A DNA stretch of 64,000 bases from Sphaerulina vaccinii (lineage: Eukaryota > Ascomycota > Dothideomycetes > Mycosphaerellales > Mycosphaerellaceae), in assembly GCA_022570795.1 (NCBI GenBank), contig JAKUDP010000008.1:372001-436000 (forward strand). The letters are read 5' to 3'. A model generated the notes under the pieces. It did no database searches. It worked only from the letters and a program-made list of their open reading frames with translations, and was not told where the DNA came from. Numbering within the stretch: position 1 is the stretch's first letter; each line of letters begins with the position of its first letter. The translations under genes were made by a program, and so were the position numbers. Below, in pieces: positions 43,899 to 54,663 of the stretch.

Positions 43899-45937
43899 AT
43901 GGCCCCAGGAAGAATAGAACCGAGACCCATCAAGAAGATCCTCGTGGCCAACAGGTTCGTACCTCTCCAACATCTATTCGCCAAGACCACAAGAGCATCG
44001 AACTAATCATCATCCTCAACACCCAGAGGCGAAATAGCAGCCCGAATCCTCTCATCCTGTCGAGAACTCAGCCTAGAAACATACGCAGTCTACACAGAAA
44101 ACGATGCTCTCCACACATACAACGCCTCCCATGCCATCAAGCTCGACTCTCCAGCCTCATACATGAACATACAAGAACTTCTCCCGATCGCCCAGAAGTA
44201 CAACATTGACGCCATACATCCAGGCTATGGCTTCTTATCAGAATCTCCTGATCTCGCATCCAAAATGGCAGAAATTAACGTCATGGTCATCGGTCCAGGA
44301 GCCGAAAACCTCGAACGAACAGGAGATAAATTGCGAGCGAGACAGTTGGCCGAGGAATGCCATGTTCCTGTACTACCAGCTTTCACTCAACCGACAGGAT
44401 CGATCGAAAATGTGAGAAGTTTTGCTGAGACGAATGGCTTCCCAATCATGATCAAAGCAGTTGATGGAGGTGGCGGTAGAGGAATCCGTCTCGTTCGACA
44501 AATGTCAGACCTGGAAAGTTTGGTGAAGAGAGCTATAGAGGAAAGTCCTTCGAAGCAAGTCTTCGCGGAGAAGGCAGCTGTTGATGGATTTCGACATGTA
44601 GAAGTACAGATTGTGGGTGATGGGAGAGGGAATGTGCGACACTTGTGGGAAAGAGAGTGTTCGATTCAAAGACGCTATCAGAAGATCGTGGAACTGGCGC
44701 CTTCTATGTGTGCTGATAGGGAAGTGGTGAAACCTGTTATTGAAGCTGCTGTGAGGATTGCGAAGAAAGCCAAGTATGCGAGTTTGGGAACTTTTGAGTT
44801 CCTACTGAATCCGAGGACGAAGGAATACTTCTTTCTGGAGATCAACCCGAGGCTACAGGTGGAACATACGATCACGGAATCAATATGCTCGCTGGATATC
44901 GTCAAAACGCAATTGAGGTTGGCACAAGGTGCGACGTTCTCGGAAGCTGGACTAGACGATCTGGACAGTGATCCATTACGACCTCCGAAACAGCACTCTA
45001 TACAGCTCAGAGTGACGGCCGAAGACCCAGAGAAGAACTACTCCTTGAGTATAGGCAAGATTCAATCTTTCAATCTACCTTCCGGAGTAGGAACTCGAGT
45101 CGACACAGCCCTCGTACCAGGTGCTCCAGCAGTCGTGTCTTCAGACTTCGACAGCGTGATAACCAAAATCATCATAACAGCTCGGACATGGCTGGATGCA
45201 GTCAGCAAAGCGAGACGCGCATTAGAAGACACCTATATCACAGGCATACAAACAAACCTCGCTCTTTTGCGAGCTATTGTAGCTCATCCAGATTTCGAGA
45301 ATGGCGAATGTGATACTACATGGCTGGAATCCAAACACGAAGAACTCCTAGCACTCAGCCGGAAACTGCAAAGCTCTGAAGATCCCTTCCACGGCCTCGT
45401 ACAACAACAATCATCCTCCACCAGCGCAGCAGTCTCTGCCAACTCAGGCACGACAACCTTCCGCAAAGACGACGCCTGGACGATCGACATCACCTCCTCA
45501 AAGAAACAAGAAAAGAGCAGCAACCTCATCATCTCCAACTCACCAAAGTCCTCAAAAACGACTTCCCCTCCTCTTTCTCAGCAGACGTATTATACACAAC
45601 ACCGGGCTCAAAACCTGTGCCATTCACCATCGACGTGAAATCCACTTCTGCATCTGGTTCCGCAATGTCTTCATCGCACCCCTACGGCCAAAAGTCAAAT
45701 CCAACGCACATCATAATGCCGCTTTCTGGCAAATTGGTGGAAGTTCTGGTTGATAGCGGAGATGTGATCAAGAAGGATGAACCCGTATGTGTAATCAAGC
45801 AGATGAAGATGGAGATTGAAGTGAGGAGTCATAGAGCTGGAATGGTGACTTGGGTTACTGAAGCGGAGGATGACGAGGATGTTGCTGAGGGGATGTTGGC
45901 TGCTGTTGTTGAGGATGAGAGTAAGGCGAAGCTGTAA
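43899..45937 (+). CDS. Biotin carboxylase-biotin carrier protein, with a frame disruption
   Basis: Exon 1 43899-43954 and exon 2 from 44027 join in VAN|RGEIAARI. The biotin carboxylase domain follows: IDAIHPGYGFLSES, a Gly-rich ATP loop AVDGGGGRGIRLV, EKAAVDGFRHVEVQIVGDG, SIQRRYQKIVE and FLEINPRLQVEHTITE. The C-terminus has a biotinyl domain with the EPVCVIKQMKMEIEV lysine motif. Between WTIDITSS (about 45500) and LTKVLKNDFPSSFSA (about 45540) the frame changes by -1, with no GT donor nearby. Both sides match the same family, so this is a 1-nt deletion (or 2-nt insertion), real or from assembly. There is no carboxyltransferase domain, so it resembles the stand-alone BC-BCCP subunits of acyl-CoA carboxylases. 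The substrate is unknown. Confidence 0.82.
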
Positions 45938-46299
45938 GCAAGTGTCTCTGAATAGGGAGGAAGTTGCAGCAATGTCTGTCTTTGAGCTCGGCGCCTGCGT
46001 GCAAGCGAGCTCTGGGAGACATTGAGGAAGGTGATCTGGAAGCGAAAGTGACTGAACGAATCGAAGCATCGATTATGAGTTGCACACAGCTGTCTAGCGA
46101 TAGTATCCTGTGCACAATGTATATGTGCATGTCTGTCGCTGTCTCCTACTCCTCGTTCTTGCAATCACTAACGACGTGCCATAGACACTTCCCACCTTTC
46201 AGCTTCTCTGACCTCCAGCTCGATGTAGCCGGCGACCCATGTCTGCTCGAGTAAGCATAGTAGTAGCGATATCGCAGAGATGCCCAATCCGTAGTACGC
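45938..46299. other. Spacer between convergent genes
   Basis: 3' flanks of the carboxylase (plus) and NYN (minus) genes; no gene is seen. Confidence 0.45.
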
Positions 46300-48444
46300 T
46301 CACATATCAAGAAGCTCCTCAGCAAAGTCATCCAGGTAGATAATCTTGAATCTCCCGTCCCATGCTTCAGTCCACTGACTCTTGATATACCTCCTATTAA
46401 TGTTCTTGCTCCAAGAGAGCAGTTCAACAGTCCACCCCTTCTTGAGTGCTCGTTCTACCATAGCCATGAAGCCCGAGCTGTACTCCGCGTCCGCAGCGTC
46501 ACCAGTGGCAAGTACGATCGTGGTCGGAATCTCGTAGTCCACGACGCTCTCCAACATCTTCAAGTGCAGAATCTCGTCCACACCTTGCTCGATCATCTTG
46601 GCAGGCGCGTATTGAGGCTGATTGGACGTTTCCGTGCCAGTCATGCCGCTTCCGCTGCCGACACCATTGAGAGCCGAGTAGAGTTGTGGAGGAGAGCCTT
46701 GCTTGCTGATTTTGTTGTTGGACTGGATGGCAGGAGGCCCTTTCGAGCCCTTCTTGCTGTACCTACGAGCGTCTTGTTCTTGGAAAAAGAGCATTCGATC
46801 TGTAAGTTCGCGAGCTTTGTACACCTTCTCGAAGATATTCATCTCGTAACCAACTGCTTTGGCTTTGTCGAACTCTGGTATCCATGGATTGGATCCAGCA
46901 AGGACACGCTTTGCAACAGGGCGGCGGCGTTCCATAAGGAGTGCTAAGCTGTCGAAGGATAGGTGCACGTCAGGCACTCGTGCCATTGGGTGAATACCTC
47001 TCGTCTGCTTTAACATATCGATAAAGCCAATGAATATGTTCGAGGCGTCAACGAAGACGTGAATACCTTTGGGATCGTTGTTGTGGGTGGTCAGATTCGC
47101 TGGATTTACAAGGTGCTTGCGGTCGTCACCGAATACATTGATCAGCTTCATAAGCATTGCCCAATGTCGGTCTTCACCTGAGCGAATGATTCTTGGCTCA
47201 ATCACTGGTTGTGCGCGTGGTTTCTTCGCGCTGGCGGAGATGTTTGACAATTGCATGCTCTGAGGTTCTGACGGTACGTGCATGCTCTGAGCGACAGCTG
47301 TTGGATTGATACCAGAGGTCTTGCTTCTCGTGCGGCTGGCGACTGGTTGAACGCCAACAGACGCTGGCACTAGGTGAATCTTATTCACAGGCTGAGGCGT
47401 CTGGAATTGTGTTTTCTGCACAGGCTGTGTCTGCGCGACTGGCTCCCGCTTACCCTGTTTAGGCATTGCAGGCGGTGTGCCACCTATTTTGATCGCAGCC
47501 ATGGCAGCAGCAACGGCGTTTACCGCCTGAGATGTAGTCTCTTCTACATCTGGACCAGTCGAAGGAGTCTTTTTTGACGATTGCATGACCCTCTGAGCCG
47601 CGATTCTCATAGTCTCGCGGTCATATGAAGCCTGCTGATCAGAGAATGTTGTTGAGCCGGGCGGCTTGGTGTGCTTCGTCGCAGCAGAGGCAGAATGTCC
47701 ACTCGTCTCCCTAGCAAGAAGACGAGCTTCGTTATCCTCCTCAACACTGGGGTTGGCCAACAACGCAGAGAGCTCTGATTTCCTAGCCTTCCCAGCGGCA
47801 ATACGCTTAAGCAGTGCCATCCTGTCAAACGCAGGCTTAGTCGGTGTTTCCGCCGTCACCTTCTCCTTCTCTTTCATAACATGTGCCGACGCCTTGCTTG
47901 CTGGTGTCCTCCTGCCTTCAATTTCAGCTTCAGATTCAGAGATAGCGTCAGCTCTACCACCAATCGCTTGCGCAGCTTCTCGCTCCCGTTTCCTTCTCCT
48001 CTGCAGTCGCTTCTTCTGCGTCTTAGTAAGACCGCTCTGCACGTCTGGTCTTTGATCTTCTCCGTCTGTGCCATCTGTGAAGGAAGGATGCCGCCGAGGA
48101 AGCACTGGCTCTCCACGACTAAGCGTGTACGCCGCCCCGTCAGAGGTGTAGTCAAGCTTGCTGGCAAGAAATGGCTTCTCGAGCTGACCGCTCTTCGCTG
48201 GCAGGAGCACATCGGCCTTAGTCGGACCTGGAGTGCCCAAGAACTCCCAGACCTTGCCGAAACTGCCTAGACCGACACCTCCGTTGGCATCGTCCTCAGC
48301 TGCGAAATCAGCTGTAGAGATGCCATTGGTAGCTCTTGAGATGTCCAATGGCGAACTGTGCTGCTGTTGTGGTGTTGACAGGGAGTTGGCGAATTCCAGG
48401 CAATGGCTAAGATCCCATAGCTTCGTCTCGGTCAGCGTGGACAT
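46300..48444 (-). CDS. NYN-domain protein, putative ribonuclease
   Basis: An intronless frame of 714 residues. The first 430 are low complexity and basic (TKTQKKRLQRRRKRERE). The NYN/PIN-like fold lies at about residues 470-700: IHVFVDASNIFIGFIDML (first acidic strand), SFDSLALLMERRRPVAKRVLAGSNP, VDEILHLKMLESVVD and TTIVLATGDAADAEYSSGFMAMVERALKKGWTVELLSWS. The Asp residues in VDASN, VDEIL and TGDAADAE sit where NYN nucleases bind metal. Such proteins degrade or process RNA; the target is unknown. An upstream 465-bp region is shared with the divergent carrier gene. Confidence 0.83.
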   Translation of the reverse strand: MSTLTETKLWDLSHCLEFANSLSTPQQQHSSPLDISRATNGISTADFAAEDDANGGVGLGSFGKVWEFLGTPGPTKADVLLPAKSGQLEKPFLASKLDYTSDGAAYTLSRGEPVLPRRHPSFTDGTDGEDQRPDVQSGLTKTQKKRLQRRRKREREAAQAIGGRADAISESEAEIEGRRTPASKASAHVMKEKEKVTAETPTKPAFDRMALLKRIAAGKARKSELSALLANPSVEEDNEARLLARETSGHSASAATKHTKPPGSTTFSDQQASYDRETMRIAAQRVMQSSKKTPSTGPDVEETTSQAVNAVAAAMAAIKIGGTPPAMPKQGKREPVAQTQPVQKTQFQTPQPVNKIHLVPASVGVQPVASRTRSKTSGINPTAVAQSMHVPSEPQSMQLSNISASAKKPRAQPVIEPRIIRSGEDRHWAMLMKLINVFGDDRKHLVNPANLTTHNNDPKGIHVFVDASNIFIGFIDMLKQTRGIHPMARVPDVHLSFDSLALLMERRRPVAKRVLAGSNPWIPEFDKAKAVGYEMNIFEKVYKARELTDRMLFFQEQDARRYSKKGSKGPPAIQSNNKISKQGSPPQLYSALNGVGSGSGMTGTETSNQPQYAPAKMIEQGVDEILHLKMLESVVDYEIPTTIVLATGDAADAEYSSGFMAMVERALKKGWTVELLSWSKNINRRYIKSQWTEAWDGRFKIIYLDDFAEELLDM

Positions 48445-48909
48445 GTGCTGGCAGTGAGGTACGTGCTATCGCGGCACGTTGGCGTAGGTAGGTATGTCTC
48501 TGTTTCAAGGTCGGTGTCCAGTATAGGACTAAGAAGAGCGTGGGTGATGTGGTGTATGCGAGTGAGAAGAGAGAACGACAGAAAGAGGCAAGACTGTCCT
48601 CGTACTGCCTAGAGGTCGTGTCATTGAAGGAGAAACAGTCGTGAAGGAAGGTGAGACTCGAGACCGTGATGTGATGACTGCATTCGTTTCGCCACTGAGC
48701 GAGCATTGACCCCGCGCTGCCGCCATCCGAATCCAAAGCCAAGACCAACCAACCAACAACCAACCATCACTTCACCCACGTCCTACATCTCGCCCAGACT
48801 TTCATATGTGATCACAGCCAATTCTTGGTCAATACTGAGCCCGCAGCCTGTATGGAGCAGCCATTACGCATCGCTCAGTTCGCCCCACCTCTTTCCTCCC
48901 TACCCTAGC
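48445..48909. other. Divergent promoter, NYN gene / mitochondrial carrier
   Basis: No gene is seen; C-rich CAACCAACCAAC repeats occur at about 48745-48765. Confidence 0.4.
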
Positions 48910-49884
48910 ATGTCCGCCGACTTCTGGGCCGGATATGTCTCTGGAGCCATTGGTACCTAGCACCTGAAGAACCACTCCAGTCCCGATCTCAACTTATACA
49001 CAAGTCCAGGTATCCTCATCGGCAACCCCTTGGACATAATCAAGACGAAACTCCAAGCCGGTCCAGCAACGAAAGCCCCGGATATCCTACCACCACTTTC
49101 TCAAGCCCAACAGTCCCTACTCTCCCACGGCTCAACTAGCACGAAGAGAGGATGGACACAACTCGCCCGTGGAGCCGCAGCTCCGATCCTAGGCTATGGT
49201 GCGCTGAATGCCATTATGTTCATGACCTATAACCGTTCACTTTCATATCTGCAAACCGGCAACCTACAAACTCTCCCTGCAGACTTCGCGACCACCCCTG
49301 AATGGTACAAGATCTGGTCTGCAGGAGCCCTAGGAGGCTTAGCCACTTTCTTTGTCTCAACACCCACTGAGCTTGTAAAATGTCGTGCTCAGATAACATC
49401 CAATTCCTCATGGTCTGTCACGCAAGCGTTGTGGCGAGAGGCGGGATTGAGAGGGTTGTACATGGGAGGTACAATTACTGCTGTGAGGGATAGCGTTGGG
49501 TATGGATTCTACTTCTGGTCATATGAACTCTCCAAACGCACGATTGCAAATCCGGGCGTGGACAGTGAGATGCAAGAGGCCTTGAAAGTGATGCTGTGCG
49601 GTGGATTGGCGGGTGTTGTGACTTGGGCAAGTATCTTTCCTTTGGACGTCGTGAAGACGAGAGTGCAGACTTGCGATCTTGGTGGTTCGGCGACTCAGCC
49701 GTTGCTAGGAGGAGTGGTGGCTGGTAGGCCGAGCACATGGACGATTGCACGACAAGTCTACCAGACTGAGGGTGCTGCGGCCTTTTTTCGAGGCTTGGGC
49801 GTGTGCAGCGCTAGAGCATTCATTGTGAATGCCGTGCAGTGGGCGGTTTACGAATGGACGATGAAGATGCTAACGATGGAATGA
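48910..49884 (+). CDS. Mitochondrial carrier family (SLC25) protein
   Basis: Exons 48910-48952 and 49010-49884, 305 residues. Three carrier repeats show the Px[DE]xx[KR] signature: NPLDIIKTKLQ, TPTELVKCRAQ and FPLDVVKTRVQ, each starting a pair of membrane helices. RGLYMGGTITAVRDSVGYGFYFWSYE and FFRGLGVCSARAFIVNAVQWAVYEW follow the second and third. The pattern is nearest to the carnitine/ornithine-like branch of inner-membrane carriers, but the substrate cannot be named. The intron lies after GAIG, early in helix 1, as in other fungal carriers. Confidence 0.9.
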
Positions 49885-49959
49885 GAACAAGTAGAAGAAG
49901 ATCATAGAAGGGTAGGCATTGAGAACGTCCCTACCGTCTGTCAACGTGACATTGTGCAG

Positions 49960-50610
49960 GCAAAAGACACTAGATGAAGCAAAACAATTGTCGCTCGGTC
50001 ATGGCCAAGCCAACCAGCCTCCTCATAACCAACACCTTAGGTCTTTGCAACCTTGAGTACTCTCGGAGACGGTACTCTTGATTAGCATCAGCTACACTAA
50101 CGACTTACAACCCTGCCACTACACCACAGACGACTGTTGAATATGGCCAAAACAGCAAGACTGATGTAGCTCCAGTTTGTGAGCAGCCCAAAACAGAGAA
50201 GTCCGTCACCAACAAGCAAAAGATACCAGACGAAGCAAAAGAATCGTTCTCATTTCGTGGCTAAGGCCTCGTTTACAACCATTTTAGGTCACTACGACCT
50301 AGATTGGATGTTGACGTTGCCCTTCGCTTAGCGTCAGCTATACCAACGTCTTACAACTCTACCACTACACCACGGACGACTGTTAAAGATAGCCAAAGCA
50401 GCGAGAATGATATATCTCCAGTTCGTGCTCGATGTTAGCAAACAAAAGGCAAAACAATTGTCGCCATCGAGCGAAATGGCTTTTTAGTTCATACCCGTCG
50501 AGACCAAGTGACCTCATTTGGTACTGATCGCCAATTAGTGACCACAGCACTAGGCAAAGCCAGCGACTTACACGCACTACAACTGCGACATGGACGACTG
50601 TTGAAGTAGC
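49960..50610. repeat. Three-unit degenerate tandem repeat of about 215-245 bp
   Basis: Three copies share GACGACTGTT(G/A)AA (50129, 50375, 50592), preceded by a CTTACA(A/C) block, and a GCAAAA-G/C-AAT block (about 49980, 50237, 50448). On the minus strand two units contain TGGTGTAGTGG, like a tRNA A-box, and each has TGTAAG just after it. No T-arm, acceptor pairing or open frame is found, so a noncoding or mobile origin is only a guess. Confidence 0.65.
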
Positions 50611-50879
50611 AGATTCTTGATCTGCTATGTATCCTCAATCAGTGAAGAACACGTTCCACTGAAGAGTCTCACAGCTATTCTACACTTGACAGTCGTTAGC
50701 AATGACCACAATGGGGAGCCAGAATGGCCATTGGAGTGCGTGAGGTGTTCCTTCATTTATTCCATCCGTTTTCATTTCTGCTCAGCTAACTTCCTGTCCG
50801 CTACTCGCTAAAGTTGATATCATGCCGTGCTCCGCTTTTCTCTGCAATCGAGTTCCTCTTCAACAAGGACGCAGTGTCT

Positions 50880-52951
50880 TTAGCGCTCCGCAGTAGCCAT
50901 CAAACTTCCCACGAAAGTCATGATAAGACGTGATCGCAGACTTGTGATGTCCTCGGGTACCAGATATATCGTCGCTCCGAGCTTTCTCGCAATAGAAATG
51001 GCCAATTTCGCGTTGGCATAAGCTTCTTCATCAGTCCTTCCAGAGAAGACAAGATCGTAATCCACGTATTCGCTCTTGATACCATTCAGCACATCGAGAA
51101 GGAATACACCAGATGCAATTTGCTGGTCCTTGAAAGATCGCACTGCCGAGGATCGTCCACCCTTCTTGACAGTGTCATTGGCCCACTTGACCATGTCTCC
51201 GTCGCTGATCTCGCGCTTTCCGAGACGCTGTGCGAGGCCTTGCAGGGTGTTAGTAATGTCTCTGCGCATGAGTTGCCATACGAGACCGAGGGTGAGCGTC
51301 TTCTGCCCATCTGTGATATCTGCTCCTTGGATGCCGACGAGGGAGAACTTGTTTTGCTTGCCGATCTCGACAGCGTAGTTGGTGTTTTCCACGGCCTTGA
51401 ATCGCGACATTCCGGACTTTATCGTCAGGTAAGCCTCGTCTTCGTCTTGGCTGACAGGCGCAACCGCGTTGGCTGGTGGCTTGTTGGCATGACGCCAGTT
51501 CACACTTCCAGGAATGACCTTGTCGTATGCTTGCAGAAGAACAATACCATCCTTCAGATCTTCGAAGAAGGATACCACAGCAGGCTTGACGTTGAGCGAG
51601 TTGAGCCAAAGTGTGAACACTCGTGCTTCTCGCTCACCTTCAGCATCGAAGTCTTCGATCTCAGCCTTCTCCTCTTCGGTGATTGGGTCGAGACCTGGGT
51701 GGTTGTTGAACAGATTGGCGACAAAAGCAAGGTTGAGCTTTGGGTTTCCAGCGCACAATGACTTCGGCGTCAAGAACTTGCGGCAGGGTGGGTCGAGTGC
51801 ATCGGCATTCTGAAGAACTTGCTCGGCGCGTTGTTCCAGATTCGATGTCTGTAGTGGTGACTTTGAGCACACGTTGGGTGCCAATTGGTTGAGGAGTACG
51901 GTGTAGTTCTCGCTGTCCTTGACATCGCTGGAGAAGTTTTGTACTCTGCGACATGTTAGCTCAAACCCGATTCTGACAGATAAGCTACTACTCACCGTCG
52001 GTGCCACCCAGCATTCTTCAAGTGGTAGTTGAACCATCGCAGCAGAATCTGCTCAGGTGGTAGGCGCAAGAACTGCTCAAGTGTCTCACCGTCTTCCAGA
52101 AGTCGGTACAGCTCAGGATGAAGCTTGATATCAATCTTGCCTAGCAGACCACGGCGAATGACTTGCCAGATCAGACCAAGAATAAGATGCTCTCTGACCT
52201 CAATGATATCTCCAGCACCAATGTTGACCACCGAGCAACCAATACCCTTGGCTGACTCAATCACAATGTTGTTATTCTCCGTGAAGTGGAAGGCGTTCAA
52301 CGACTTGATCTTCTTGCCCGCGCGATTCAGTACTCGCTCATCAATGGTGTCCGGCACGCTGTCGTTGATGAGTTTGGCAAGCACGAGACCATCCCTGCAA
52401 GCATCGAACATCTCGAAGGTGTCAAGTGGGAATGGAAGGAGGTGTCCGATATCCGGGTCGCCAGCGAGAACGGCATTGATGTGCGAGGTGAAAGCAGTGC
52501 GCTCATCCTCGTTGATCGTATGCTGCGAGCTGGCCGTTGATCCTCCTACTGTAATCCTGCCTGCCTTCGCCTGGATGCCTCCACCGACACTGCCTTTGCT
52601 GGCGTGCGATGGAGACGGCGCCGCAGCTCCCGCCGAGTCGCCAGTCTTCTGCGCAGCGTTACTAAAGCCGCGCGATCGCTGCTGAGCAGGGCTGCTCTGC
52701 CGTAATCGTGCAATCAAGTCCACAAAGTCCTCCAGCTCCACTCTTCTCGAGCTATCAAGTTCGACCTCTTTCAACGCCTGTCGCACCACATCGTAAGGCT
52801 GTCGCTCGCTGTTCTGCGCCGACTTGATGGCAGTTCCCTCGTCAACATAGCCCTTGTCGTCCACATCGAGCTTGCGGAAGGCATCGCTGAGGCCGTAGAT
52901 CTCCGACTGCGGGAACTGGGGATACTTCTTCTGCAGCTTGAGGACGTTCAT
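50880..52951 (-). CDS. Fimbrin (Sac6-type actin-bundling protein)
   Basis: Exons 52951-51996 and 51945-50880 (50-nt intron GTGAGT...GAGCTAAC...GTCGCAG) give 673 residues. EF-hand-like helices at the N-terminus (AFRKLDVDDKGYVDEG; VELDSSRRVELEDFV) are followed by four calponin-homology domains in two actin-binding pairs: FEMFDACRDGLVLAKLIND with IWQVIRRGLL; LRWFNYHLKNAG; FTLWLNSLNV with FFEDLKDGIVLLQAYD and LVWQLMRRDI; and the last near VKWANDTVKKGG and VFLLDVLNGI. It cross-links F-actin in patches and rings. Length and order match fungal fimbrins. Confidence 0.95.
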
Positions 52952-53915
52952 GGTGGGTGGTGGTAGAATGGGATGTGTCTATGCGGGAGGAAGAATCAGA
53001 AGAAAAAAGTGATTCTCTCATGCAAAGTGGTAGCCTGAAGAGACGCGCAATGGCAATGTGTGCATGTACTGTAAGCGCAGCTGGTTCGGAGGCGGAACGA
53101 AACACAGCCCACCAAGGCAAGCGCGATGTCATCAGCCAAGGAAAGAACCGTTTTTCTTTCAGGCACCAACTTTTGCTTCATCTCATCTCATCTTCATACA
53201 TCGAGAAATACCACAATCGATTCCTAGTAGGCACCGCTTGTGCTCGCTGGTATACAAGGACGCCTATCTGACGAGCTTAAGGATTGGCTTGCTCTGTGGA
53301 CAGCCAATCCAGCCTTCACGCTTCGTCAGCTCGAACCGCAAGATCTACACCGATGTCTGTCTCGTGTCACTGGCCTGTTTGCGCAGTCTGCGTCAAGCTG
53401 GCGGAAGCAGCGCTACCAGATACACTAATCAATCATCTACAATGGCGGTCTGAAGAGGTGGAACCTTTTACCGACTGACAGTCTGAGACACATCAGCGAG
53501 GACGACCAGTGGCAGAAGTATTCGTGCCTGTTTTGCGATTATGCTATTTTCGCCACGACCATAGCTGTCTGAGCGCTTGGGAAGCTGACATTTGAGTAGT
53601 TTGTTCGTTTTCCACTCGTTTGCATATGCAATCTATCACAAAATAGTCAGACCCACCCTGCGGTATCCTGCAGTTTCGTGCCCCCCCATATGGAAAGCGC
53701 TGAGATGGTTCAAGCAATCTTCCTGCTCCTTGTTCTACCTTCATCGCTCACTAGACGGGCTTCGGATCTCTTTGATCTCTCACCGACCACAGGTCTGCTG
53801 GACTTTCAGAACGAGATACTTCTACCTCAAGACAGGACAAGCCATCTTCCTATCATATTACATCAAGCCTGGACACCTTCTATCAACCTTCGAGCAGTCT
53901 TCAAAAGTCATCACC
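52952..53915. other. Intergenic between fimbrin and RNase H genes
   Basis: A short plus frame at 53240-53428 (GIQGRLSDELKDWLALW...) is mildly protein-like but isolated. The RNase H frame is open back to 53592 without features. No other gene is seen. Confidence 0.4.
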
Positions 53916-54401
53916 ATGGTCTACACAATGGTCTGGTACGTCGATGGCGGTTGTCGCAGAAATGGCTACTCCGATGCAATCGGTGCGGCTGCAGCAGTCC
54001 ACATGATGAGGTATGGCAACTGGAAATCATGGACGCAGGAGCTTCCATCCTACCCAACACCCACAAGCCAACGTGCTGAAATCGCCGCAATCAGTCTCGC
54101 ACTGGAACAAGCTCTCGAGAAGTATGAAGAACTGAATTCTTTCCCGGACCTCAATCTCACAATCTACTCGGATTCGAAGTATGCTGTCGGTTGCATGAAC
54201 GAATGGATTTACAAGTGGAGCGGGAACGGTTGGGTGAACTCTAAGGGCAATCCGGTCGCCAATCAGGACTTGATCCGAGAAGCGTCTGATCTGGACGATC
54301 GTGTCAGGGAGCTTGGGGATGTGACTTACAAGTGGATCTCGCGAGATGATAATCAGATTGCGGACGAGCAGTGCAATGACTGCTTAGATGATCAGGAGTA
54401 G
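53916..54401 (+). CDS. Ribonuclease H-like (RNase HI fold) protein
   Basis: 161 residues from ATG 53916 (accATGg). The four acidic residues of RNase HI are in place: Asp10 in WYVDGGCRRNG, Glu55 in SQRAEIAAI, Asp86 in IYSDSKYAVGC and Asp150 in DNQIADEQC. The W-rich segment EWIYKWSGNGWVNSKGNPVANQDLI is typical of cellular RNase H1 catalytic domains. There is no N-terminal hybrid-binding domain, so this is a stand-alone catalytic domain, as found in several ascomycete genes or in retroelement remnants. No neighbouring reverse transcriptase is seen, so a cellular RNase H is more likely. Confidence 0.85.
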   Translation: MVYTMVWYVDGGCRRNGYSDAIGAAAAVHMMRYGNWKSWTQELPSYPTPTSQRAEIAAISLALEQALEKYEELNSFPDLNLTIYSDSKYAVGCMNEWIYKWSGNGWVNSKGNPVANQDLIREASDLDDRVRELGDVTYKWISRDDNQIADEQCNDCLDDQE

Positions 54402-54663
54402 AGAGAGGCCAGAAATATGGTTCGGAGCGACACGTGATGGGCAAAGGCGACCACGTTCACTTGACCGGTACCAACGTCGCCCAAGCGCAAAGTCACTTTT
54501 ACGAGCTTCTGTCACTGGCTGGTAGTTATTTGACTTCTTACTCTCCCAACTCAACGTGGACTACACTTTCTACATTTTTCAGTTCCTGCTGCGATATCTC
54601 TCACAGCTACAGAGACAAACGAACGACTCTACCCGTAGCCATTACCGCGGCAAGCTGTCGACA

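Noticed and set aside
50100..50610. Calling tRNA genes on the minus strand in the tandem repeat
   Set aside because: A-box-like motifs are present, but there is no T-arm (no GTTCRA) and the acceptor strands do not pair.
53240..53428. 62-codon plus-strand frame as a gene
   Set aside because: Isolated, no family and no convincing splice partners.
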